DNA of 21,143 nucleotides, taken from Patescibacteria group bacterium (GTDB lineage Bacteria > Patescibacteriota > Minisyncoccia > Portnoybacterales > UBA2143). This document shows positions 1-7,966 of the stretch, piece after piece. A program made the translations under genes and the position numbers. Below the pieces are notes generated by a model. It was not told the origin of the DNA. It searched no databases and was given only the letters and a program-made list of their open reading frames with translations. The DNA is taken from the NCBI GenBank assembly GCA_018829245.1, contig JAHJUH010000044.1:1-21143 (forward strand), read 5' to 3'. Numbering within the stretch: the first letter of the stretch is position 1; each line of letters begins with the position of its first letter.

Positions 1-264
1 GGGATTAGTATTTTTATTTCATGGACAGTTAGTTTTTATTTAAACTATAAATTTACGTTTAATTATAAAGGTAGTAACGTTTTTTCTGTTTATAAGAAAT
101 TTATTCTTTTGTATTTATTGACTGGAGGATTAAATTTTATCTTAGTTTATCTTTTAACTGATTATTTCGGTTTATATTATTTAGCTTCAATAATAATTGT
201 TGCTTTTTTTATTGTTATCTCAACTTTTTATATTAATAAAAATATAATTTTTAAAATAGATTAA
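1..264 (+). CDS. GtrA-family membrane protein, C-terminal fragment
   Basis: An open frame runs from base 1 to a TAA at 262-264 and gives 87 residues without a start, so the gene begins left of the window. GtrA proteins are small four-helix membrane proteins of about 120-140 residues, thought to flip polyprenyl-phosphate-linked sugars across the inner membrane. The visible part fits the last three helices: an aromatic/Asn-Tyr-Lys-Phe-Thr-Phe turn near residues 14-20 matches the family's N-[RK]-x-[FW]-x-F motif, and a second copy (Asn-Lys-Asn-Ile-Ile-Phe) closes the protein. It ends 4 bases before the GT-C-like gene at 269, as in gtrA-gtrB-gtr modules where flippase, lipid-sugar synthase and membrane transferase are co-transcribed. 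The family call rests on motif and topology only. Confidence 0.72.
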   Translation, partial: GISIFISWTVSFYLNYKFTFNYKGSNVFSVYKKFILLYLLTGGLNFILVYLLTDYFGLYYLASIIIVAFFIVISTFYINKNIIFKID

Positions 265-268
265 ATAT

Positions 269-2293
269 ATGAGTATAGTGTTAATATTATTTAAATCAAT
301 TATTTTTTGGGGAATTCTATTTTCCTTTGGTTATCAATTGAGTAAATACTTATTTAAAAAGAATTATATTGAGGTATTAATTGCTCTATCTGGTCTAATA
401 GGATTGGGTCTTTATATTTTTTTAATTAATGCGATTGGCTATTTTATTGCAATAAAAATAACTTTTTATTTAGTTTTATTAATATTTATTATTATTTATG
501 GTGTTTTATATTTTATAAATAAACCGAAAAAATTAGAGTGGGGGATTGATAAAAAATGGAGAAAAATTTTATTGATCACGGTTTTATTATTGATCGCAAT
601 TACTTTTATAATTGATAATAGAGTTCCTCTTGCTGATGATCAAACAGCATTGTCTTGTGTTCCTGGCGCAGCCACTATAGCAGAAGGAAATTTTCCTGTT
701 ATGGCAATTTGGATGCCACAGTATCCGCTTAGATATCATTATGGCTCTCATCTTCTTGCCGCTGCAATTTATAAAGTAACAGATGTTCCCTTGTATATGT
801 CCTATGATGTTCAAGTATCAATTTTAATAGGTATTCTTTTTTTATTGGGCTTTATCTTGATAAAAAAAATTACTGAAAATAATAAAAAATCATTAATAGT
901 TTCTTTCTTAATGCTTTGTATTGGGAGTTTGTATTTTTTGAAAGGAATTAAAGGCATATTTATTCTTTATAATAAATATATTCTCTATCAAGATATGTTT
1001 GCTCCTTTTAAGTTTGTTCTTGAAATGGTTACGCCTTTGCTTTCTAGGCCTTCTTATGTTTGGATGATTATTTTCCCCACTAATGCTTTAGGTTTTGTTT
1101 TGATAATCGGAATAATTTATTTATATTTCAGTTCAATAAAGGAAAATAATAAAAAAATTATTTTATTAAATTCTTTACTTTTAGCTACTTTAGCTTTGTT
1201 TGCTGAGACATTTTTTGCAGTTTTTTGTTTTTTAATAATTATTTATCCTTTTGTTTTTGGATTAATAAAAAAAGATTGGTTAAGAGCTAAATTTTTTTTA
1301 ATAACTTCTTTGTTAATGTTGATGATTGCTGTGCCAATAGCTTTTATTCAAGGTGGGGTTTTGACACATTACTTAGGTATAGATGGTCATGATATAAAGC
1401 TTCATCAGGCTTATGGCTATACAGATATTGAACTTCTAAAACGAGGATTTGAAATCAATAAAGAACCTTGGATTTTAATGACTCGATTGGGTGAAAATAA
1501 TAGGCTTCCAATATATAGTCCAAAATTTTTATTAGAATGGGGATTATTATTAATTTTAATTATAATTGCTGTTATTTACTTTTGGAAAAGAAAATCTAAA
1601 TATATTATTTTTTTAGAATTATCTTTTTTTGTGCTTTTTCTAATTCCATTTTTTATTATTTTTCCTTTAGAATCTTGTTCTACGGAACGTTTTTTTTATC
1701 TAGCTAATTTGTTTGGAGGAATAATAATAGGATTATTTCTATTTGACCTATATTTTAAAAAAAGAAATTTAGAACACAAATTATTTAAAAAAATTATATT
1801 TTTTATAGTTACAGTATTAATAGCTCAATGGATGGTTTTTCAATTAATATTTTTAACAATTGGATATCCACCAGCTAAGTGGAATAATATGGATAAGTTC
1901 TTTGTAAAAAAGAATTCATTTGAAGCGGAATCTTATCAATGGGTTAGAGAAAATACTAAAATTAATGATTATTTTTTAATTTTTAATTTTAATAATGATT
2001 ATATAGAGACACCAAATCTTAAATTCATACTTAATACAGGCAGAATTGCTCCTGTATACACATATATATCCATAGAGGATAATCCTATTGATATTCCAGA
2101 ATCATATGCCTTTAAGCAACTTCAAGAAAATTGTGATAAAAAACTAATAAAATATTTGGATTATAAGTATTTTTATATTGACGAAAATTGGCCAGAAGAA
2201 TTGAAAAACAAATGTTTAATAAATAATAATTTAGAATTAAAATTCGAAAGCATTGAAGGAGATAGGTTTATTAAAATATATAAAATTTTATGA
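269..2293 (+). CDS. Polytopic membrane protein, GT-C-like glycosyltransferase
   Basis: This 674-residue protein has many hydrophobic helices through about residue 530, then a soluble tail of about 120 residues. This is the layout of GT-C enzymes, which move sugars from polyprenyl-phosphate donors on the outer face of the membrane. The first large outside loop (about 115-165) carries an Asp pair at D123-D124 and a Tyr-His-Tyr-Gly-Ser-His stretch near 156-161. GT-C enzymes place their catalytic acid in this loop. The tail begins near residue 553 with a Tyr-Gln-Trp-Val-Arg-Glu-Asn-Thr segment, of the kind seen at the start of C-terminal domains in many GT-C-like membrane proteins. The gene lies 4 bases after the GtrA fragment and 4 bases before the next real start. 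No Shine-Dalgarno sequence precedes the ATG. An O-antigen polymerase (Wzy) is the main alternative, but the long soluble tail argues against it. Confidence 0.6.
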   Translation: MSIVLILFKSIIFWGILFSFGYQLSKYLFKKNYIEVLIALSGLIGLGLYIFLINAIGYFIAIKITFYLVLLIFIIIYGVLYFINKPKKLEWGIDKKWRKILLITVLLLIAITFIIDNRVPLADDQTALSCVPGAATIAEGNFPVMAIWMPQYPLRYHYGSHLLAAAIYKVTDVPLYMSYDVQVSILIGILFLLGFILIKKITENNKKSLIVSFLMLCIGSLYFLKGIKGIFILYNKYILYQDMFAPFKFVLEMVTPLLSRPSYVWMIIFPTNALGFVLIIGIIYLYFSSIKENNKKIILLNSLLLATLALFAETFFAVFCFLIIIYPFVFGLIKKDWLRAKFFLITSLLMLMIAVPIAFIQGGVLTHYLGIDGHDIKLHQAYGYTDIELLKRGFEINKEPWILMTRLGENNRLPIYSPKFLLEWGLLLILIIIAVIYFWKRKSKYIIFLELSFFVLFLIPFFIIFPLESCSTERFFYLANLFGGIIIGLFLFDLYFKKRNLEHKLFKKIIFFIVTVLIAQWMVFQLIFLTIGYPPAKWNNMDKFFVKKNSFEAESYQWVRENTKINDYFLIFNFNNDYIETPNLKFILNTGRIAPVYTYISIEDNPIDIPESYAFKQLQENCDKKLIKYLDYKYFYIDENWPEELKNKCLINNNLELKFESIEGDRFIKIYKIL

Positions 2294-2297
2294 AAAT

Positions 2298-3680
2298 ATG
2301 AAAGTTTTATTTATCGCTTCAAAAATTGGTTCGCAGGCGAAGTGGTTGGTTGGGGTATCTTTTCTTTCAGCTGTTTTAAAAAAAGCTGGGTATCAGGTTA
2401 AGTTATTAGAAATAGAAGATAAAAAAGAAATTAATCAAGTTAATTCTTTTATTAAATCGTATCAGCCGAAAGTAATTGGTTTATCAGTAAATTCTCATCA
2501 ATATATTTATGCAGTCGAGATAGCTAAAAGAATTAAATTAGAATTTAATGTTCCAATATTCTTAGGAGGAGTTCATTCTACTATTAGACCAGAAGAGGTA
2601 ATTAAAGAAGAAAGTTTTGACGGTATTTGTGTTGGTGAGGCTGAGGATTCTTTTTTGGAATTAGTTAAAAGAATTGAGCGAAAACAGGATTATACTGACG
2701 TTAGTAATTTTTGGTTTAAGAGAAAGGGTTTGATTATTAGGAATGAGATCGCTCCTTTATTAGTTGATTTAGATCAATTACCTTTTCCAGATTATTCAAT
2801 TTTTAAATATTTTAAAGATGCTGGTCAAAAAGAGATTACTCCTCGCTTTATATTCTCACGAGGTTGTCCTTTTAACTGTACTTATTGTTGTAATCATGTT
2901 TTTAAAAAGATTTATGCTGGTCAAGGTCAGTATCTGAGGTTTATGAGTGTTGATCGGGCAATCGAGCAGATTAGAAATTTTAAAAAGCAATATAACTTTA
3001 GACACTTTAAAATTGATGATGATACCTTTTCTTTGAATAAGGATTGGGTTTTAGAATTTTGTCATAAGTATTCGAAAGAGTTTGATATGAGTTTTGAATG
3101 TAATATTAGAATTGGGTCTGTGGACGAAGAAACTCTAATGGCTTTCAAAAAAGCTGGTTGTAATTTGATTAAGGTTGGTTTGGAAACGGGTAATCAGGAT
3201 TTAAGAAAAGAAGTTTTAGGGCGAAGTATTTCTGATAATGAGGTTATTGAATTATTTGATTTAGCTAAAAAGGTAGGTATTCAAACTTTCTCTTTTAATA
3301 TGATCGGTATTCCTAAAGAGACCAAAGAAACTATTCAGGAAACAATTAATCTAAATGCCAAAATTAAGCCTGATTTTATGCAGGTAACTGCTTTTTATCC
3401 TTATCCAGAAACATTATTAGGTCAAAAATGTATTGAACAGGGATTAATCACCAAAGGCCATATTGATTCTTATATGGATGAATCAGTTTTAGAGCTGCCT
3501 GGTTTGAGTTCTAGTCAGATAAAAAAAGAAGTTAGAAATTTTACTTACAATGTTTATAAGCAATATGATAAAAAAAAGGCAGTTAAAGAAAAAATAAAGC
3601 AAATAAAGGGGTTTATTGTTTCAACTCCCTTGCTTTATAGAATAAGTAGACCAATCTACCGATTAATTAAAAAAATATGA
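2298..3680 (+). CDS. B12-binding domain radical SAM protein
   Basis: This is a 460-residue class B radical SAM enzyme: an N-terminal cobalamin-binding Rossmann domain (about 1-140), then a radical SAM barrel. The 4Fe-4S ligands are C190, C194 and C197 (CxxxCxxC), directly followed by another Cys (C198). The B12 domain shows the usual Gly-Gly-Val-His-Ser-Thr stretch but no DxHxxG lower-ligand motif, which is normal for this class. Relatives include methyltransferases and cyclases acting on unactivated carbon; the substrate is unknown here. An in-frame TTG at 2253 would add 15 residues overlapping the upstream gene. ATG 2298 is preferred because it begins the canonical Met-Lys-Val-Leu-Phe strand and sits 4 bases after the previous stop. 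Its TGA overlaps the next ATG. The tail differs from that of the three B12 paralogues on the other strand. Confidence 0.88.
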   Translation: MKVLFIASKIGSQAKWLVGVSFLSAVLKKAGYQVKLLEIEDKKEINQVNSFIKSYQPKVIGLSVNSHQYIYAVEIAKRIKLEFNVPIFLGGVHSTIRPEEVIKEESFDGICVGEAEDSFLELVKRIERKQDYTDVSNFWFKRKGLIIRNEIAPLLVDLDQLPFPDYSIFKYFKDAGQKEITPRFIFSRGCPFNCTYCCNHVFKKIYAGQGQYLRFMSVDRAIEQIRNFKKQYNFRHFKIDDDTFSLNKDWVLEFCHKYSKEFDMSFECNIRIGSVDEETLMAFKKAGCNLIKVGLETGNQDLRKEVLGRSISDNEVIELFDLAKKVGIQTFSFNMIGIPKETKETIQETINLNAKIKPDFMQVTAFYPYPETLLGQKCIEQGLITKGHIDSYMDESVLELPGLSSSQIKKEVRNFTYNVYKQYDKKKAVKEKIKQIKGFIVSTPLLYRISRPIYRLIKKI

Positions 3681-4774
3681 AAGTTTGTTTTTTAGTCAAT
3701 CAATTATCACTTAAAGATGGATGGGGAAGTTACGCGGTTAATTTGATTAAACACTTATCAGAAAAAGGTGTTGATTGTTTAGTTTTGTCATCAATACGAG
3801 GTCAGCAAAATGACTTATCCTCAATTAAGGATTATAAAATTCTACCTCCATTATTTGTTAGTCGCTGGATAAAAATATATTTTTTAATTAAGAATTTTTT
3901 CAAAATTAGAAAATTAATTCAAGAGGCAGATATAGTTCATGTTTTAGCTGAACCTTATAGTTTAATAGCTTATTGGACTCATAAAAAATGTCCAATGTTT
4001 ATTACTTTTCACGGAACTTATGCAGTTGATGCTTTGAATAAATGGTACTTAAGAGGATTGTATAAAAGAGTTTATAAAAATGTTAAAAAAATAATTTGTG
4101 TTAGTAAGTTTACTAAAGAAGAGGTTCTTAAAAAAATACCTTTAGAAAATATTATAGTCATTAATAATGGGGTTGATTATAAGAAATTTCAGATGTATAC
4201 TTCGTTTAAGTATTTAAGAAACACTAAGAATATTATTAGCGTAGGTGCATTAATGTCTCGTAAGGGATATCATATATCAATTTTAGCTATAGCCAAAGTT
4301 AAAAAGAAACATCCTAATTTAAAATACTATATTATTGGCAATCAGAAGAATAAGAAATATTTTAATCAATTAAAGAATTTAGTTAAAGATTATTCTTTAG
4401 AAGAAAATATTGTCTTTTTAGAAAATGTTCTCGAGAAAGATTTAATCAAATTTTATTATCAGTCAGATTTGTTTTTATTGACACCAATTCATGTGGAAGG
4501 TAGTAAGTTTGAAGGTTTTGGTTTAGTTTATTTGGAAGCCAATGCTTGCGGCAAGCCAGTTATTGGTACTTATGGTTGTGGGGCTGAAGATGCTATTATA
4601 GATGGATTTAATGGATTATTAGTTCCTCAAAATGATATAGCAAAAACTAGTCAAGCTATTCTTAGTGTTTTAGATAATCTGAGATTAGCTGAAGAATTAA
4701 GTCAAAATGGACTAAAGCAGGCTCAAAAAATGGATTGGTCTAATATAGTTGAACAATATATTCAGATTTATTAA
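3677..4774 (+). CDS. Glycosyltransferase family 4 (GT-B fold)
   Basis: This 365-residue cytoplasmic retaining glycosyltransferase resembles the GT4 group and would add a sugar from a nucleotide-sugar donor to a lipid-linked glycan. The N-terminal Rossmann half contains the family's Asp-Ile-Val-His-Val strand and a Phe-His-Gly-Thr acceptor-side motif. The C-terminal half (from about 190, near Ser-Val-Gly-Ala) carries the intact EX7E motif with E279 and E287, followed by the Ala-Cys-Gly-Lys-Pro-Val-Ile stretch typical of the donor site. Length is normal for the family. The ATG overlaps the previous gene's TGA in an ATGA junction, implying translational coupling. A 38-base gap follows, among the longest in the window, with no clear promoter. 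Sugar specificity cannot be deduced. Confidence 0.9.
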   Translation: MKVCFLVNQLSLKDGWGSYAVNLIKHLSEKGVDCLVLSSIRGQQNDLSSIKDYKILPPLFVSRWIKIYFLIKNFFKIRKLIQEADIVHVLAEPYSLIAYWTHKKCPMFITFHGTYAVDALNKWYLRGLYKRVYKNVKKIICVSKFTKEEVLKKIPLENIIVINNGVDYKKFQMYTSFKYLRNTKNIISVGALMSRKGYHISILAIAKVKKKHPNLKYYIIGNQKNKKYFNQLKNLVKDYSLEENIVFLENVLEKDLIKFYYQSDLFLLTPIHVEGSKFEGFGLVYLEANACGKPVIGTYGCGAEDAIIDGFNGLLVPQNDIAKTSQAILSVLDNLRLAEELSQNGLKQAQKMDWSNIVEQYIQIY

Positions 4775-4812
4775 GATTTTCAGATATCAGTTAAAATAGC
4801 TAAAATAATTAT

Positions 4813-5616
4813 ATGAAAGAAATATTAAGATATTTGATTAATAAATTTTATCATTTAAAATATAATCCTTTTTATTTTAGAAATAAAGGAATGGCAATAG
4901 CGTGGAATGGAAAGAAGACTTATTTTAAAAAAGAGCGTCTTGATTTTATGAAAGAAGCCAAAGAATTAGGAGATAAAAATTGGTTTAAATTTTTATCTAG
5001 TCATATTAATAGTAGTCGGTCTTGGGAATATTTTTTAGCAGCCAAATTGATTGATTATAGTTTTGAAGATGTTGTTTTAGATGTTGGCGCTTATAATACT
5101 TATTTTTGTAATTATTTAGCTAAAAAGGTCAAAAAAATTTATGCTATTGATAATTTTTATTGGTCAAAAAGAGATTATGTTATTAAAAAACATAGCGTGC
5201 CGACTCCCGACGAATGGATTACTAGAGTCAAGTCTTCGGGAGATAAAAATTTAGTTATTGAAAAAGGGGATTTATCGCAATTAGCTTATCCAGATAATTA
5301 TTTTAATAAGGTCGTCGCTATTTCTGTGATTGAGCATGTAATTGACGATTTGACTGGTTTTAAGGAGATTAAAAGAGTTTTAAAAAAAAATGGTAGTTTA
5401 GTTTTGACTACAGAAATGAGTTTTAATTATCATCCTTATATAGAAAAAACTAATAAAGGTGAAGAAAGATTTTATCGTATTTATAGTTACCAAAGATTAA
5501 TAAAATTATTAAAAGAGATGGATTTTGAACTATTGGGACCTGATTATTTATTAGAAACATTAAAATCGAGATATCCTAAGGTGCCAGTTATTATTTTTTT
5601 AATAAATAAAAAATAA
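4813..5616 (+). CDS. Class I SAM-dependent methyltransferase
   Basis: This 267-residue protein has a methyltransferase domain of the Methyltransf_11/25 type at about residues 85-205. Motif I is Asp90-Val-Gly92-Ala-Tyr-Asn-Thr; it keeps the first Asp and Gly but lacks the later glycines of the usual DxGxGxG pattern. D113 follows strand 2 and probably binds the SAM ribose. The Val-Ile-Glu-His-Val segment at 172-176 is the usual motif after strand 4. Its position between a glycosyltransferase and a flippase suggests methylation of a sugar or glycan end, but a lipid substrate is also possible. An A9 run at 5382-5390 lies in the coding sequence, yet the frame is intact. No Shine-Dalgarno sequence is visible upstream. 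Confidence 0.82.
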   Translation: MKEILRYLINKFYHLKYNPFYFRNKGMAIAWNGKKTYFKKERLDFMKEAKELGDKNWFKFLSSHINSSRSWEYFLAAKLIDYSFEDVVLDVGAYNTYFCNYLAKKVKKIYAIDNFYWSKRDYVIKKHSVPTPDEWITRVKSSGDKNLVIEKGDLSQLAYPDNYFNKVVAISVIEHVIDDLTGFKEIKRVLKKNGSLVLTTEMSFNYHPYIEKTNKGEERFYRIYSYQRLIKLLKEMDFELLGPDYLLETLKSRYPKVPVIIFLINKK

Positions 5617-5635
5617 TTCTAAATTTATATAATTA

Positions 5636-6961
5636 ATGATTATTAAAGAAAAATTTAATAATTTTACTAAGCGAAGATTCGTTAGAGATACGGCGATATT
5701 ACAAACAAGCGGTGTTTTTTCTATTGGTTTAAGTTTTCTTGCTTCAATAATTTTTGCTAGAATTTTAGGACCAGATAATTATGGTATTTATTCGTTGATT
5801 TTTGCTTTAACTGCTTTTATCGGAATTTTTGTTGGTTTGGGCGCTGATTATACTATTTTAACTTTATTACCAGAAGCTTATGCTAAAAAAGATAAGCGGG
5901 AAATTAAAAATATTTTGGCTTATTTTTTTAAGATCACTTTAATTTTTACCGTTTTAGTGAATTTAATAGCTATTGTTATTGCGCCTTTGATTTCAGAAAT
6001 TTTATATGATCAAAAAGATATTGGTCAATTAGCTCGTTGGATTTTAGCTGCTTCTATTATTCAAGTGTTTTTGATTTTTTTAATTTTAGTTTTGCAGTCA
6101 ACTAGAAAGATCAAAAGATTAGCTATTTTAGAAAATACACAAAAGTTATTTTATAGTCTTGTTCCTATTCTTTTAGTATTGTGGGGATTAGGGCTTTTAG
6201 GAATAGTTTGGGGAAGATTTTTAGCAGAAATAATATTATTTATGATTGCTTTTTTTGGTTATAAGGCAATTGCTAAAAAGGATGAATTATTGCCTTCTTT
6301 TAGTGAAATTTTTTTTCAGATTTTTAAAGTTAAAATAAAACAATATTTTAAACTTGGTCTTTGGATTACTCTTGATAAAAAGATTTCAAATTTAATAGAT
6401 GTTCTGCCAGTTGTTCTTTTGGGTATTATTGCTATAACTACTTCACAAGTAGCTTATTTTAAAATTACTTTATCTTATTTGGGCTTATCTCTTATTCTAT
6501 TAACTCCAATTTCCCGTCTTTTAACAGTGCAATTGCCAAAATCAAAAGCTCATAGTTTAATTGTTTTAAAAAGAGATTTTTGGAAATCTTCAATTTTTTC
6601 TGGAGTTATTTATCTTTTCATTATTTTATTTTTTGTTATTATGGCTTCTTTTTTAGTTAATGCCTTTTATGGAGAAGATTATTTAATTTGCGTTGGGTTG
6701 ATTTATGCTTTAAGTTTAAGTAAAATTTTTGGAGGATTTACTGTTGGATATGGAACAATATTTAGGGTTTTTAATAAATTAAAAGTTGCTGTGATCATTA
6801 ACATTGTATCTTTGTTTTTGGCTTTATTAATATTTTTAACATTACAAGACATTATGCCTATTTTGAAGTTAATAATTCTAATTGTTGTCATTATGAATTG
6901 GTTCACTTTTTTTCTTGCAACTTATTTTATAAGAAGGTTTTTTAAAGAGATAAAGGAATAA
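5636..6961 (+). CDS. Wzx-type polysaccharide flippase (MOP superfamily)
   Basis: This 441-residue polytopic membrane protein probably flips an undecaprenyl-diphosphate-linked oligosaccharide from cytoplasm to outer face. The diagnostic N-terminal signature is present: a cytoplasmic Arg-rich start, a first helix (about 21-40), then Ala-Arg-Ile-Leu-Gly-Pro-Asp-Asn-Tyr-Gly at 41-50, matching the conserved R-x-L-G-P-x-x-[YF]-G of the Polysacc_synt family. Hydrophobic segments continue through the protein in a pattern consistent with 12-14 helices, and the length is typical. It lies downstream of the first glycosyltransferase block. No initiating phosphoglycosyltransferase or clear Wzy polymerase is visible, so the rest of a Wzx/Wzy pathway would be elsewhere. 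Confidence 0.88.
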   Translation: MIIKEKFNNFTKRRFVRDTAILQTSGVFSIGLSFLASIIFARILGPDNYGIYSLIFALTAFIGIFVGLGADYTILTLLPEAYAKKDKREIKNILAYFFKITLIFTVLVNLIAIVIAPLISEILYDQKDIGQLARWILAASIIQVFLIFLILVLQSTRKIKRLAILENTQKLFYSLVPILLVLWGLGLLGIVWGRFLAEIILFMIAFFGYKAIAKKDELLPSFSEIFFQIFKVKIKQYFKLGLWITLDKKISNLIDVLPVVLLGIIAITTSQVAYFKITLSYLGLSLILLTPISRLLTVQLPKSKAHSLIVLKRDFWKSSIFSGVIYLFIILFFVIMASFLVNAFYGEDYLICVGLIYALSLSKIFGGFTVGYGTIFRVFNKLKVAVIINIVSLFLALLIFLTLQDIMPILKLIILIVVIMNWFTFFLATYFIRRFFKEIKE

Positions 6962-6970
6962 TATAGAATT

Positions 6971-6994
6971 ATGAAGATATTACTTTTAATATGA
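6971..6994 (+). other. Seven-codon mini-ORF overlapping the next start
   Basis: Within the 29-base gap after the flippase, an ATG at 6971 opens a frame reading Met-Lys-Ile-Leu-Leu-Leu-Ile, then TGA. The TGA overlaps the ATG of the next gene (6991) in an ATGA arrangement. The peptide closely resembles the first residues of the glycosyltransferase and B12 radical SAM proteins of this locus. It could be a remnant of a replaced gene, a coupling leader, or chance. There is no evidence that it is translated. Confidence 0.25.
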
Positions 6995-7962
6995 AAATTA
7001 TTCAAGAAATTAAAAATATAATTAAAAAAAATAAACCACTTAAATTAATAGTCAGGTATTTTAAAATAAAGAAAATGTTGAAATTTCCTATGCAAGTTCA
7101 GATCGAAACTACTAGTGTTTGTAATTCTGCTTGTATTACTTGTTCTCATAAGACAATGGTTCGACCTAAAACTCATATGGACTTTGATTTGTTTAAAAAA
7201 ATTATTGATGATTGTGCTCAAAATAAAAGATATATAAAAAAAATGGGGTTGTTTTTTATGGGAGAGCCTTTTTTGGCTCCTGACATCTTTAAAGAAATTA
7301 CTTATGCTAAATCAAAGGGAATTAAAAATCTTTTTTTAATTAGTAATGGGAGTATTTTAAATAAAGAAATGGCCGAAAAAGTATTGAATTCAGGATTAAA
7401 CGAGATTATTTTTAGTATTGACGGGGCAACTAAAGAAACTTTCGAAAAGATTAGAGTTGGTTTAAATTTTGAGCAGGTAATTTCTAATATTACTAATTTA
7501 TTAAAATTAAGAAAGCAATTTAATAAAACTAAGCCCAAAGTGATTATTGATATGGTTGTTACTCCAAATGGTAAAAACGAAGTTAATCAACTTAAAAAGA
7601 AATGGCAAAACTTAGCTGACCAAGTTATTATTAGATCAATGCATTATTTTGAGGGAATTAATGAGAATTTAATTATTTATGCTAAAAAAAAGACAGAAAA
7701 GATTAAAGGTGACTTTCCTTGTCCTTATCTTTGGAAAAGTTTTACTATTTTTCAAAATGGCCAGGTGTCTTTGTGTTGTATGGACGTAAATGGTCGAAAT
7801 ATTGTTGGCGATGTTAATCAATCTAGTATTAAAGATATTTGGCATGGTAAATTAATAAATAAATACCGTCAATTACATTTAATTAATAAAAAAAATAATA
7901 TTAGCGCTTGTTTAAATTGTGATTTTTATAAAGTCAAAGGCAAACCTTGGTGGTGGTTTTAA
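6991..7962 (+). CDS. Radical SAM protein with SPASM domain
   Basis: This 323-residue enzyme has a radical SAM core with CxxxCxxC ligands at C44, C48 and C51, and a Met-Gly-Glu-Pro at 90-93 corresponding to the SAM-contacting GGEP motif. The C-terminal part has cysteines at C244, C262, C263, C307 and C310, in the Cys-Pro-x-Leu-Trp ... Cys-Cys-x-Asp ... Cys-x-x-Cys pattern of SPASM domains, which bind auxiliary iron-sulfur clusters. SPASM enzymes mature peptides, but many act on small molecules or sugars. No precursor peptide gene is visible beside it, and its position between a flippase and a GT4 favours a glycan or cofactor-like substrate. An N-terminal basic segment of about 35 residues precedes the core. 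Confidence 0.86.
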   Translation: MKIIQEIKNIIKKNKPLKLIVRYFKIKKMLKFPMQVQIETTSVCNSACITCSHKTMVRPKTHMDFDLFKKIIDDCAQNKRYIKKMGLFFMGEPFLAPDIFKEITYAKSKGIKNLFLISNGSILNKEMAEKVLNSGLNEIIFSIDGATKETFEKIRVGLNFEQVISNITNLLKLRKQFNKTKPKVIIDMVVTPNGKNEVNQLKKKWQNLADQVIIRSMHYFEGINENLIIYAKKKTEKIKGDFPCPYLWKSFTIFQNGQVSLCCMDVNGRNIVGDVNQSSIKDIWHGKLINKYRQLHLINKKNNISACLNCDFYKVKGKPWWWF

Positions 7963-7966
7963 TATT

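Noticed and set aside
587..814. 75-residue open frame on the - strand
   Set aside because: Antisense to the loop-coding part of the GT-C-like gene; composition and lack of any start signal mark it as a shadow frame.
2253..2297. TTG-started N-terminal extension of the B12 radical SAM gene
   Set aside because: The 15 extra residues lie inside the upstream gene and do not resemble a B12 domain start; ATG 2298 begins the canonical strand.
4775..4812. Promoter in the 38-base gap before the methyltransferase
   Set aside because: A TAAAAT-like hexamer exists, but there is no convincing -35 and such hexamers are frequent in this AT-rich sequence.
6991..7962. RiPP (peptide-modifying) cluster centred on the SPASM radical SAM gene
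   Set aside because: No short precursor peptide, transporter-peptidase or leader-binding domain lies nearby; neighbours are glycan genes.
7919..7966. GTG-started extension of the second GT4 gene
   Set aside because: It is encoded within the SPASM domain's Cys-rich end of the previous gene; ATG 7967 gives the normal GT4 N-terminus.
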